Assembly: GCF_010614805.1 (NCBI RefSeq)
Contig: NZ_JAAFZC010000001.1
Span: forward strand, 2,702,522 to 2,766,521
Direction: 5' to 3'
Source of the DNA: Pseudooceanicola aestuarii
GTDB taxonomy: Bacteria; Pseudomonadota; Alphaproteobacteria; Rhodobacterales; Rhodobacteraceae
DNA: 64,000 nucleotides
The notes beneath the pieces are model-generated. The model did no database searches and was not told the DNA's origin. It saw only the letters and a list, made by a program, of their open reading frames with translations. Shown here in pieces: positions 54,705-61,878 of this stretch. The translations under genes and the position numbers were made by a program. Within the stretch, counting starts at the first letter, position 1, and each line of letters starts with the position of its first letter.

Positions 54705-55989
54705 GGGCGGGTTGTGCCGTGCTGCGGCGCGCGGCGTCGATCAGTTGGCGCAGGTCGCGCGACAGCGGGTTGCGCGGGGCCTGGCGGGTCACCGGTGCGC
54801 CCAGATCGCCGCAGCGGGCGACCTCGGCTCCGCCGTCGGACAGGACCAGCGACAGCGTTGTGCCCAGACCAGTCTCGAACACCTCGCGGCGGTCTTGCCA
54901 ATCCGTGTCACGCTCGCGGGGGGCGCGATTCAGGATGTAATGCACCGGTGGGCCGGTCACGCCGCTCTCGGCCAGAAGCTGGCGCAGGGCCCTGGCGTTG
55001 CGCGCCGCGCTGATTTGCAGGGTGGCGACGGCCAGGACCGCCTCAGCCGTGCTGAAAACCTCGCCGGTCCAGTCGGTTACCGTGTGCGGCATGTCGACGA
55101 TCACATGGGTCGCGGCGGTGCGGGCCAGCCGCAGCAAGTGCCGCATCTCCGGCCCCGACAAGGCGTCGGGAGGCAGGATCTGGTCCGGCGCGGGCAGTAC
55201 GATCAGGTTCGGACCGCACGGGGTCAGGCATTGTTCGAAACATTCGTCATCCAGCGCGCCCGGATTCAGGTAGGCATCGGTGACGCGGTGGTTTTCCGCC
55301 AGGTCGAGATAGGCCGCGACGGTGCCGAATTGGGGGTTGGCGTCGATCAGGCAGGTGGTTTCGTGCGGGCGGGCCTCGGCCAGTTGAACCGCCAGGTTGA
55401 CGGCCAGCGTCGTGGCGCCGACCCCGCCCGAAAGTCCCTGCACCGCGATCAGGCTGTCGGGGCGGGCCAGCACATCGGCCAGGCGTGCGCCCTGCGGCGC
55501 GGCGGCGGGGGCGGGCGCACGTCCGGGTTTCAGCCGCGAGACCAGCGCCCGGATCGGCGCGGCGCGGCGCCGGGTGCGGTCCGGATCGGCGCGGTCACCG
55601 CCGGTGGCCGGCGCGTCGGCCGGTGCCTGCGCCGCCATCACCAGCGCCGGCAACCCGGCCAGCGCCTGGGGGGGGAGAACCTTGCAGCCGGGGGGCAGGG
55701 ACAACGCGCCGGCGGTGACCGGATCGGCCAGCAGCACCAGCAGGCGGGCACGGGCGGCCAGGCGGGTCAGCGTGTCCTCGGCCTCGGGGCGCATCTGCGC
55801 GTCGGTGGGGGCCAGCGCGGCAAGGGCCAGGTCGTATTCGGGCAGGTCCGCGCCCGTGGGCTGATCGTCCCCGATCCCGATATCCTCGCGGCGGTGCGGG
55901 GGCAGCAGGGCCAGGGCCTCCGCCAGAAGCAGCGTTGTTTCGACCCCGTCGGCCAGGGTGCAGACCCGCAGCGCCGGGTCGGTCAGCAT
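54697..55989 (-). CDS. tadZ: Tad pilus localisation protein TadZ (CpaE, MinD-like)
   Basis: A 430-residue protein with an N-terminal receiver-like domain (about 1-130, lacking the acidic triad) and a C-terminal MinD/ParA-type ATPase. The deviant Walker A is GLSGGVGATTLAVNLA, with Ala where Lys is usual, as in many CpaE proteins; TCLIDANPQFGTVAAYLDL and THVIVDMPHTVTDW follow. It places the Tad machine at the pole. The start MLTDPALRVC (ATG 55989) overlaps the cpaB stop by seven bases, and the stop overlaps the tadA start. No secretin gene (cpaC/rcpA) lies between cpaB and this gene, as it does in most Tad loci. Confidence 0.92.
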   Translation of the reverse strand: MLTDPALRVCTLADGVETTLLLAEALALLPPHRREDIGIGDDQPTGADLPEYDLALAALAPTDAQMRPEAEDTLTRLAARARLLVLLADPVTAGALSLPPGCKVLPPQALAGLPALVMAAQAPADAPATGGDRADPDRTRRRAAPIRALVSRLKPGRAPAPAAAPQGARLADVLARPDSLIAVQGLSGGVGATTLAVNLAVQLAEARPHETTCLIDANPQFGTVAAYLDLAENHRVTDAYLNPGALDDECFEQCLTPCGPNLIVLPAPDQILPPDALSGPEMRHLLRLARTAATHVIVDMPHTVTDWTGEVFSTAEAVLAVATLQISAARNARALRQLLAESGVTGPPVHYILNRAPRERDTDWQDRREVFETGLGTTLSLVLSDGGAEVARCGDLGAPVTRQAPRNPLSRDLRQLIDAARRSTAQPAHV

Positions 55990-57023
55990 GGCACTTCCAC
56001 GGTGGACTTCCGGTCCGACCGCACGACGGTCAGCTGGCAGGTGCCGGAAATCGGCCGGGCCGGCAAGGCTTGAAGGAATTCGCGCAGGGTGTCGGTGCCC
56101 TCGCGCCCTTCCAGCTGGGGGGCGTCGGGGCTGTCGGAGCGCAGGTCGGGAGCAAGGTCGGGCGCGGCCACGTCTGCGCGCCGGAGCGAGGGCGGCGAGG
56201 GCAGGCCCAGCGGTGCCTCCGCCGGTGCGGTCCGGGTGGTCACACGCTGCCATTGGCGCGGCGCCTGGAGATGAGGCATCGCGTCGATCTGTGTGCGGGT
56301 GGCCTGAATCGTCGGGGCGTTCAGGTCCAGCGGCTGGTTGGACGGCGCGATGAAGATGTCGCCCTCCTGCTGCGCGGCGACCAGCCGGGCCATGGTTTCC
56401 GACGGGGCGGTCACGACCAGCGCCACGGGCTGAGCCGTGGCGCTGCCCGCGCCGTCCACGGGATCGGGGGCCTCGCCTGACCTCTCCGGCCGGGACAGCC
56501 CGGCGACGCGGATCGCGGTTGCGATCACGCGGGTCTCCGCCGCCTCCTGCGGGCCCCGCCAGAACACGTCGATCCGGTCGCCCGGGGTCAGCGACGGCGC
56601 GAAATCGGCCAGGTTATGCGGGGCGAGAGCCAGCGCGCTTTGGCCGAAGGGGACCATCACCTCGCCCCAGTTGCGATCCGCCGCGATACTGAGGTCAGAG
56701 GCCAGCAGGAACGCCCCGGCGGTCAGCGCACGGGTGGCGCGGGGCGCGGTGCCGTCCAGCAGATCCAGATTGCGGATGACGCTGGCGGGCAGGTATTCGG
56801 CGGCGATCGTTTCCATCCGGAAAAGATCCGGGGTCAGGGGCGCGCCCGGGGCCACATCAGCCACCAGCACGGGCACATCAGGGGCCTGGCCATAGGCGTC
56901 CAGCCGGGTCTGGGCCTGTTGCAACCGCCCGTTCATATTGGACAAAAGCGCATAGGTCCCTGCGCCCGACAGCGCGGTCAATACCAGGCCGGTGGCCAGA
57001 AAAGTGATCACATTGCGGCGCAT
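55983..57023 (-). CDS. cpaB: Flp pilus assembly protein CpaB/RcpC
   Basis: A 346-residue protein with an N-terminal membrane helix (residues 5-27), an SAF domain (VPVLVADVAPGAPLTPDLFR, about 50-69, and RALTAGAFLLASDLS), and the RcpC domain with LTPGDRIDVFWRGP near 145. The C-terminal half is longer and richer in Pro and Ala than usual, ending in a region with two Cys residues (ISGTCQLTV ... STVEVPC). CpaB contacts the secretin in the periplasm, which makes the lack of a neighbouring secretin gene notable. The ATG is at 57023, 76 bases after the pilin stop. Confidence 0.9.
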   Translation of the reverse strand: MRRNVITFLATGLVLTALSGAGTYALLSNMNGRLQQAQTRLDAYGQAPDVPVLVADVAPGAPLTPDLFRMETIAAEYLPASVIRNLDLLDGTAPRATRALTAGAFLLASDLSIAADRNWGEVMVPFGQSALALAPHNLADFAPSLTPGDRIDVFWRGPQEAAETRVIATAIRVAGLSRPERSGEAPDPVDGAGSATAQPVALVVTAPSETMARLVAAQQEGDIFIAPSNQPLDLNAPTIQATRTQIDAMPHLQAPRQWQRVTTRTAPAEAPLGLPSPPSLRRADVAAPDLAPDLRSDSPDAPQLEGREGTDTLREFLQALPARPISGTCQLTVVRSDRKSTVEVPC

Positions 57024-57099
57024 GGCACCTCTCTCAGCTGGCCGGGCACGACATCGTGCGGGTGATCCGTCAGGGGGGGACAGCGGGCCTTGCTGTGTC

Positions 57100-57330
57100 T
57101 CAGCTCAAATCGTCCGCGGCGGAAGTTGCCGCCCTGGAAATCAGCTCCCGGACAGCATCAATAAGACTGCCCTCACCGTCCTCCAGCAGAATGGCCCCGA
57201 CGGTTGTCGCCAGAATTACAACTGCGGACGTCAATACGACCCATTCCACTGTCACCACGCCGTCTTCCCGGCGACAAAAATTTACTAGTCTTTTGATAGA
57301 CGAGCTAATCTTATGATTGCAACTACTCAT
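57100..57330 (-). CDS. Flp-type (type IVb) prepilin
   Basis: A 76-residue pilin precursor. The leader ends CRREDG and is followed by VVTVEWVVLTSAVVILATTV: a Gly, then Glu at +5 followed by an aromatic residue (Trp in place of Tyr), then one hydrophobic helix. This is the G/xxxxE-aromatic pattern cut by TadV-type prepilin peptidases. The mature C-terminus is acidic and ends AADDLS. The start is placed at the ATG at 57330 (MSSCNHKISSSIKRL), without a good ribosome site; a longer open frame to 57402 exists. The coding region is less GC-rich than its neighbours. It heads the Tad operon; no prepilin peptidase gene is in the window. Confidence 0.82.
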   Translation of the reverse strand: MSSCNHKISSSIKRLVNFCRREDGVVTVEWVVLTSAVVILATTVGAILLEDGEGSLIDAVRELISRAATSAADDLS

Positions 57331-57464
57331 ATGGTATAGGTCGAAATCGACGCAAAATCCTTGACGACAGATAGAGGGGCAAGAAAGAATCAGGGAGAAC
57401 ACCCGCCCTTCATGGCCCGATCCGCTGACACCGGGGAGAGAGACCCGGTGCCGGAGGGATCAGA

Positions 57465-57510
57465 AAAATGGTGCCGCGAGCGATATTAGGGTGAACGCGC
57501 TCGCGGCACC
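57465..57510 (-). terminator. Rho-independent terminator of the receiver-like gene
   Basis: GGTGCCGCGAGCG at 57470-57482 pairs perfectly with 57498-57510 (13 base pairs, 15-base loop). Read on the minus strand the stem is followed by ATTTTTCTG, and it begins 4 bases after the stop codon at 57515. It isolates the receiver-like gene from the downstream pilin operon. Confidence 0.88.
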
Positions 57511-57514
57511 TCAG

Positions 57515-58105
57515 TTAGACGCGTGATGCCCTTGGGACAGCAACACCACGTGCCTCACAGTAATGAGCGTTATTGTCCAAGGCGGCCCTGAACGCTTGTT
57601 CAAGACGTGCCCGATTGCAGGGGGACTTAAGAGTGGCGTCACACGCCATCATACGCTCAGCAGTAAAGTCATCGCCGCCGACATCACTTGAAATCATGAT
57701 GATCGGCAAACCGGGTGCGGCCCGGCGCAGGTAGAGTGCGATGTCGATCGTGGCTTCGAGATCGCCGTAGAATTCCGCGTCGATGATGACCAGGTCACAG
57801 GCATCCGCATGCCGTTCGATCCAGTCCAACGGGGGTTCGGCATCCGTCAGCGCCACGAGATTGCCGCCCAGGCGCGCCACGCATTCACGGTAACGGGCCA
57901 GTTCGGTGTCGGCAGGCCCGCAGTACAGGGCGAGCCCGTTCCGAAAGATGCGATCCTGCGCGAGTTCGGCCGCCAAGGCGTCGACCCGCGCGATTTCCGC
58001 ATCTTGCAGAGGGGGGAAAGCTGGGGTTGCCGAAGCGGGGACCCCAGGGGCCGGCGTCATGACCTTTGCGGAATTCAGGCCGAAGCTCCGTTCGAAAATG
58101 GACAT
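57515..58105 (-). CDS. Stand-alone receiver-like protein
   Basis: A 196-residue protein whose second half (about 55-180) resembles a response-regulator receiver domain. There is Asp109 in LVIIDAEFYGD at the phosphorylation position, Ser in IIMISSDVGG at the Thr position, and Lys160 in DATLKSPC. The first acidic pair after strand 1 (here LALYCGPADTE) is not conserved, so phosphorylation may be lost or altered. The N-terminal 50 residues are unrelated and probably flexible. No output domain is present. The ATG at 58105 lies 65 bases from an AAAGTAT motif, and a strong terminator follows. It may be a decoy or partner for the two hybrid kinases nearby; that is inference. Confidence 0.75.
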   Translation of the reverse strand: MSIFERSFGLNSAKVMTPAPGVPASATPAFPPLQDAEIARVDALAAELAQDRIFRNGLALYCGPADTELARYRECVARLGGNLVALTDAEPPLDWIERHADACDLVIIDAEFYGDLEATIDIALYLRRAAPGLPIIMISSDVGGDDFTAERMMACDATLKSPCNRARLEQAFRAALDNNAHYCEARGVAVPRASRV

Positions 58106-58168
58106 TTCGTTTCCTTCACACTCGGGCCGCCACGCCGGATGGCCGCTTCTGTGAGATATTGATACATC

Positions 58169-58180
58169 CCAAAGTATGGG
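58169..58180 (+). promoter_or_regulatory. AAAGTAT motif upstream of the receiver-like gene
   Basis: CCCAAAGTATGGG is a four-base dyad around AAGTA (AAAGTAT at 58171-58177), 66 bases upstream of the receiver-like gene. It is the most symmetrical of the five copies seen in this window. Confidence 0.4.
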
Positions 58181-58411
58181 TGGTCAATATAAAGATTCCA
58201 GCGGTTTTCGTGGAGTGAGGGCTCCGTGCGGAACCCTCAGGGAGCAATCACAAAATTACTCTGTATAACAATGCTTTATGACCATTCGTTCTGCATGATT
58301 TGCGACCTGTACTGCCCTCTGGGCTAGGAGGTTTCGGCAAATTCCTGCGCCATTTCGGTGGCTCCGTTGACAGGTTCAGGCTGATTCTCTATCCGATGAC
58401 TTGCTATATAT

Positions 58412-58424
58412 CCTAAAGTATGGG
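58412..58424 (+). promoter_or_regulatory. AAAGTAT motif upstream of the small membrane protein gene
   Basis: CCTAAAGTATGGG (AAAGTAT at 58415-58421) lies 43 bases before the start codon at 58465, near the expected -35 to -10 region. It is almost identical to the copy at 58169. Confidence 0.4.
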
Positions 58425-58464
58425 CTATGCCTGCATGCCGCGCCGGTGTTGAAAGGAGGCGGAG

Positions 58465-58653
58465 ATGACGCTTGCGATCTGCCTGGCTGGTCTGCTGGGC
58501 CTGATCCTCTGGGGGTTTCTGCTGGCCGTCAGCCTGCCGCTGCATATCGCCGCCCTTGCCAGTGCGGCGGCGATTTGCGGTCTGCTGCTGCTGGCTGGGG
58601 TGTTGCACCTGCGCCGTCGTCGGCGCAACGCGCGCAGGATCCGGCGTCTTTGA
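58465..58653 (+). CDS. Small membrane protein, 62 residues
   Basis: A short gene with an excellent ribosome site (AAAGGAGG six bases before the ATG). The protein has two hydrophobic helices (about residues 3-23 and 28-48, GLLGLILWGFLLAVSL and LASAAAICGLLLLAGVL) and a strongly basic tail (RRRRRNARRIRRL). I do not recognise a family. It is convergent with the NarL-type regulator gene, and its promoter has the AAAGTAT motif shared with the polysaccharide and adhesin genes. A role as a membrane-bound accessory of the surface programme is only a guess. The Shine-Dalgarno sequence, the helices and the abrupt basic end make it a real gene in my view. Confidence 0.72.
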   Translation: MTLAICLAGLLGLILWGFLLAVSLPLHIAALASAAAICGLLLLAGVLHLRRRRRNARRIRRL

Positions 58654-58716
58654 TCCGGGGGCGGCCCGCCTGCCCATCAAAGGCGCACGGGCTGTGCGGC
58701 GGTCACCCGGCAGGGG

Positions 58717-59358
58717 TCAGGCGATACCCAGATCCTTGGCCGTGACCACGGCCTGGGTGCGGTTCTTCACGCCCAGCTTGGTGCAGATGGCGCGCACATG
58801 CATCTTGATCGTCGGTTCCGCGAGGCTGAGAGCGGAGGCGATGTCACGATTGGAATGCCCTTCCGCCAAATAGCCCAGAACTTCCATTTCCTTGACCGAC
58901 AGGGTGGTATCGTTCTGCGGTTTCTCGTCGGCCCGGCGGAAGGTCAGTTCGCGCGGGATGTATTGATCGCCCGCCGCCATGAAACGGATGGCGTTGGCCA
59001 GCGTCCGCAAGGGCGTCGTTTTCAGCACGATGCCGGAGGCCCCGGCCTCCACGATTTCCTCGACGATGCGCAGGGGCGGATTGCCGGTGAAAATGGCGAC
59101 GGGCTTGCCCTTGTTGGCGGCCATCATCTTGGGCAGGCCGGTCATGCCGTTCATTCCGGGCATGTTGAGATCAAGCAGAACCAAGTCAAACCCGCCGGCC
59201 AACGCGACCTCGTCCAGCGCCTCGCCCAGTGTCTTGGCGGTCGTTACCTCCATATCCGGCTGGCCGGACAGGTGCATGTCGATCATCTCGAGAAGCATCT
59301 CGTGATCATCCGCGACAAGGACGCGCAGGGAGTTCAGGGAAGGGGCGGCGTTGGTCAT
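58717..59358 (-). CDS. NarL/FixJ-family response regulator (receiver + LuxR HTH)
   Basis: A 213-residue transcription regulator. The receiver domain has VADDHEMLL (acidic pair, residues 16-18), Asp63 in LVLLDLNMPG, Thr in AIFTGNPP and Lys in GIVLKTTPL, all intact. The C-terminal LuxR-type helix-turn-helix (about 148-208) contains LSVKEMEVLGYLAEGHSNRDIASALSL, seen as EMEVLGYLAEGHSNRDIA, and EPTIKMHVRAICTKLGVKNR. It stands 219 bases downstream of, and on the same strand as, a hybrid histidine kinase, the probable phosphate donor. It is the only DNA-binding protein among the surface genes and therefore the first candidate to bind the AAAGTAT motif. Confidence 0.92.
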   Translation of the reverse strand: MTNAAPSLNSLRVLVADDHEMLLEMIDMHLSGQPDMEVTTAKTLGEALDEVALAGGFDLVLLDLNMPGMNGMTGLPKMMAANKGKPVAIFTGNPPLRIVEEIVEAGASGIVLKTTPLRTLANAIRFMAAGDQYIPRELTFRRADEKPQNDTTLSVKEMEVLGYLAEGHSNRDIASALSLAEPTIKMHVRAICTKLGVKNRTQAVVTAKDLGIA

Positions 59359-59577
59359 TCGATGTCCCGTTATTCTTCTGGCATTTTACATGCAGCCCAA
59401 ATGCTGGTTGTTGATCTGGATCAATGCTGAACGGAGGCAAACAAATAAGGTTCCCCGTTTGGCGACCCTTCGCGAATCCGGGCGGAAACAGGAGACGTCC
59501 TGCCGCGCCCGGGCCTTTGACGGGATGGAGGGTCCGACGCTAATTGGCGTCCGGCCCGCCCCGCGGAACCACGGTTG

Positions 59578-61407
59578 TTACTCTTGTATACCGGCATTCT
59601 CGCCACCTAGGGCACAATTTCTAGTGGTTGTGACGGCATCTCGCAATATTTTTAGGGATATTCTTACCGCATCGCTGTTTTCCGGACACACTTTCGTGAT
59701 CGCTTGCAGCCGCCGAAACCCTTGTTCGATTTGTGTCAGGCCGGTCATCCCCGCCGATCCCAGGGCTGCGTGCAGATCCGCCCGGCCCTCGGGCGTCAGG
59801 CCGGCCTGCTCGATTCGGCCAACCAGCGATTCGGCCTCCTCCAATGCGCCGGTGACATAGCGCCGGGTCATATCGGCGCCCATTTCTTCGTGCAGGTGGC
59901 GATGGGCCTCGCCCAGGGGGGCGGCCGGGCGCGGTGCAGGGACCGGGGGGGTGGCCAGAAGCCCCGCAAGGCGGCGCCGCAATTCCGCCGGGGGCATCGG
60001 TTTGCGCAGCAATTCGGTGATGCCCACGGCACGGCAGGCCGCATCCCAATCACCGCTGGTATTCGCACTGAGCCCGACCAGCCGCGGCGTTGCGGCGCGG
60101 TCCTGCGGGGCGGGCAGGTGACTGACCAGGCTGATCCCGTCCAGATCGGGCAGGTTCATGTCGATCAGCGCGATATCATGGTCAGAGCCGCGCAGCGCCG
60201 CCAGCCCGGCGCGCCCGGTGGCCGCCAGATCGACCCGCGCGCCTGCCGTCGTCAGGGTGCTGCGCAGCAAGGCTCCGACGGTGGCGTTGTCCTCGATGAT
60301 CAGGATGCGGCGCCCGGCCAGCAGGTCGGGGGCGGTGTCCTCGGGACGGGGCAGGGTGTGGGGATCGTCGGGCAGGGTCTGCGGCAAGGGCAGGATGAAA
60401 CTGGCGGTGAAGGTCGTGCCGCCGCCGGGCGTGTCGCGAAAGCTCAGCTCTCCTTCCATCGCGGTGACCGCCTCGCGGACCACGAAAGTGCCGATGCCGG
60501 TGCCCTTCGCGGCCGCGCCGTCCTCGGACCCGGTGTCGAACAGATTGAGGAAGCGCGCCCGATCGCCCGCGTCGATGCCGGCGCCATTGTCCTGCACCTC
60601 CAGGGTAAACCGCCGACGCTCGCCGGGCAGGGGCGCGCCGTGCAGAGAGATGCGGATATCGCCGTTATGGGTGAACTTGATGGCATTTCCCAACAGGTTC
60701 AGAAGGATGGGATTGACCAGCCGGGTCTGGCCGATGACCTGGGTGGGCCGCACCTCGCCCTGGTAATGCAGGCGGTTGCCATTGGCGGCGGCCAGCGGGC
60801 GCAGGCGTTCGGTCGTGTCGCGAAAGATCTGGTCCGGCGCCAGCAAGGTGGCCTGCTGGTGGGCCTCGCCATGATCCATCCGGGCCAGTTGCAGGCATTG
60901 ATCCACCTGTTCCAGCGCGATCCGCGCGGCGCGCAGGATGGTGTCGCGCAGCGCCGGGGCCTCTGTCGTCGGAGCGGTGGCCAGCAGGTCGCTGGCCGCC
61001 ATGATGCCCTGCAACTCGGTCTTCAGGTCGTGGGCGATGGTGGCAAAAAGGTTGACGCGGTTGACGCGCTCAGCGCGCGGTTCCAGCAGGTAGAGCGTTT
61101 TGCCCCCGGTGGTGTCCAGGCGCGACAGATGGGCGGCCAGCCGCTGGTCTGCCATGTGCAGAGTCAGGCGCAGGGCTTCGGGCGCGTCGGGGCAGGCGGC
61201 GCGCAGCTCGGACCAGGGTCGGTCGGCGGCGATTTTCGTGGCTCTGGGCAGCAGGTCCAGCCCCGGCGCAGATCCGGTCAGGGCCATGCCGGTCTCGTCC
61301 AGAACCAGGACGGGATCGCCCCGCCGACTGAGCAGCCGGGTCAAAAGCGTCATGCGCGTGGCGCTGCGGGGGCCGCCGGTGTCGGGGTCGCTGTCGTGTC
61401 GTGCCAT
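59578..61407 (-). CDS. Hybrid histidine kinase (HisKA-HATPase-receiver-HPt)
   Basis: A 609-residue soluble kinase without membrane helices. A short PAS-like N-terminal part (about 20-110) is followed by HisKA with LFATIAHDLKTELQGIM (His126), the ATPase domain (NLLGNAIKFTHNGD N-box, DNGAGIDAGDR, GTGIGTFVVREAV), and a receiver (ILIIEDNATVGALLRS, Asp416 in ALIDMNLPDLDG, Lys in LLRKPMPP). A C-terminal region resembles an HPt domain: LHAALGSAGMTGLTQIEQGF with His546 at the phosphotransfer position, although the usual Lys of HxLKG is missing. Such a kinase can phosphorylate a separate regulator; the NarL-type gene just downstream fits. It is divergent from the giant adhesin gene. Confidence 0.9.
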   Translation of the reverse strand: MARHDSDPDTGGPRSATRMTLLTRLLSRRGDPVLVLDETGMALTGSAPGLDLLPRATKIAADRPWSELRAACPDAPEALRLTLHMADQRLAAHLSRLDTTGGKTLYLLEPRAERVNRVNLFATIAHDLKTELQGIMAASDLLATAPTTEAPALRDTILRAARIALEQVDQCLQLARMDHGEAHQQATLLAPDQIFRDTTERLRPLAAANGNRLHYQGEVRPTQVIGQTRLVNPILLNLLGNAIKFTHNGDIRISLHGAPLPGERRRFTLEVQDNGAGIDAGDRARFLNLFDTGSEDGAAAKGTGIGTFVVREAVTAMEGELSFRDTPGGGTTFTASFILPLPQTLPDDPHTLPRPEDTAPDLLAGRRILIIEDNATVGALLRSTLTTAGARVDLAATGRAGLAALRGSDHDIALIDMNLPDLDGISLVSHLPAPQDRAATPRLVGLSANTSGDWDAACRAVGITELLRKPMPPAELRRRLAGLLATPPVPAPRPAAPLGEAHRHLHEEMGADMTRRYVTGALEEAESLVGRIEQAGLTPEGRADLHAALGSAGMTGLTQIEQGFRRLQAITKVCPENSDAVRISLKILRDAVTTTRNCALGGENAGIQE

Positions 61408-61878
61408 CTGGCGGGCTCGCTTTCCTGTTCCATTCTCTGTGCGCCCGACCGGTCAGGCGGTGCGGCATTCGGCAGCAGGGCTATCATCTAAGGCCGCCCA
61501 GCGGGAGGTCCATCCGAATCACCGTCCTTTGATAGCAGTCCGGACCCGGCTTGCGGTGCTGTTCAGCCGTTTCTGCCCAGAGGTGAAATTTCGGAACTCG
61601 TGAACAATCCCCGAGCGATGCGGTGAATGTTGCCTGATCGACGACAGGTATAACAATCACTGCACACCTCTTTCTTTTCAAAAACAACAGCTTGCAAGAA
61701 AGATTTCGATTTTTCACCGGTCTTGCGCCGGCGCAATTGACTTGATTCACGTAAGATACTTGAATATCGAAAGTATGTATCGAATGTAGATTATGCCCCG
61801 CTGAAAGTTTTCCCGCTGCGCGACGCGACGGGGCCGCGACCGGAAGCGAGCAGGAACACTTGTTGGAGGACAGCACAA
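61408..61878. other. Divergent promoter region between the hybrid kinase and the adhesin
   Basis: About 470 bases, markedly AT-rich from 61600 to 61800. It holds one AAAGTAT motif at 61770-61776 and a good ribosome site (TTGGAGGA) for the adhesin. A minus-strand open frame at 61484-61876 has no family resemblance and crosses the promoter region; not called. Confidence 0.5.
61768..61779 (+). promoter_or_regulatory. AAAGTAT motif upstream of the adhesin gene
   Basis: TCGAAAGTATGTATCGA (AAAGTAT at 61770-61776) lies 102 bases before the adhesin start. The flanking TCGA...TCGA adds a partial dyad. Same heptamer as at 46155, 46187, 58171 and 58415. Confidence 0.35.

Larger units (their letters stand above)
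58106..58464. other. Divergent promoter region with two AAAGTAT motifs
   Basis: About 360 AT-richer bases between the receiver-like gene (minus) and the small membrane protein gene (plus). It holds the motifs at 58171-58177 and 58415-58421. It also holds a hairpin at 58216-58239 (TGAGGG...CCCTCA with an inner TCCG/CGGA) that could separate the two promoters. An open frame across 58324-58680 on the minus strand is antisense and not called. Confidence 0.5.

Noticed and set aside
61484..61876. A 130-codon minus-strand frame in the adhesin promoter region.
   Set aside because: No ribosome site, no family resemblance, and it covers the AT-rich promoter and AAAGTAT motif.
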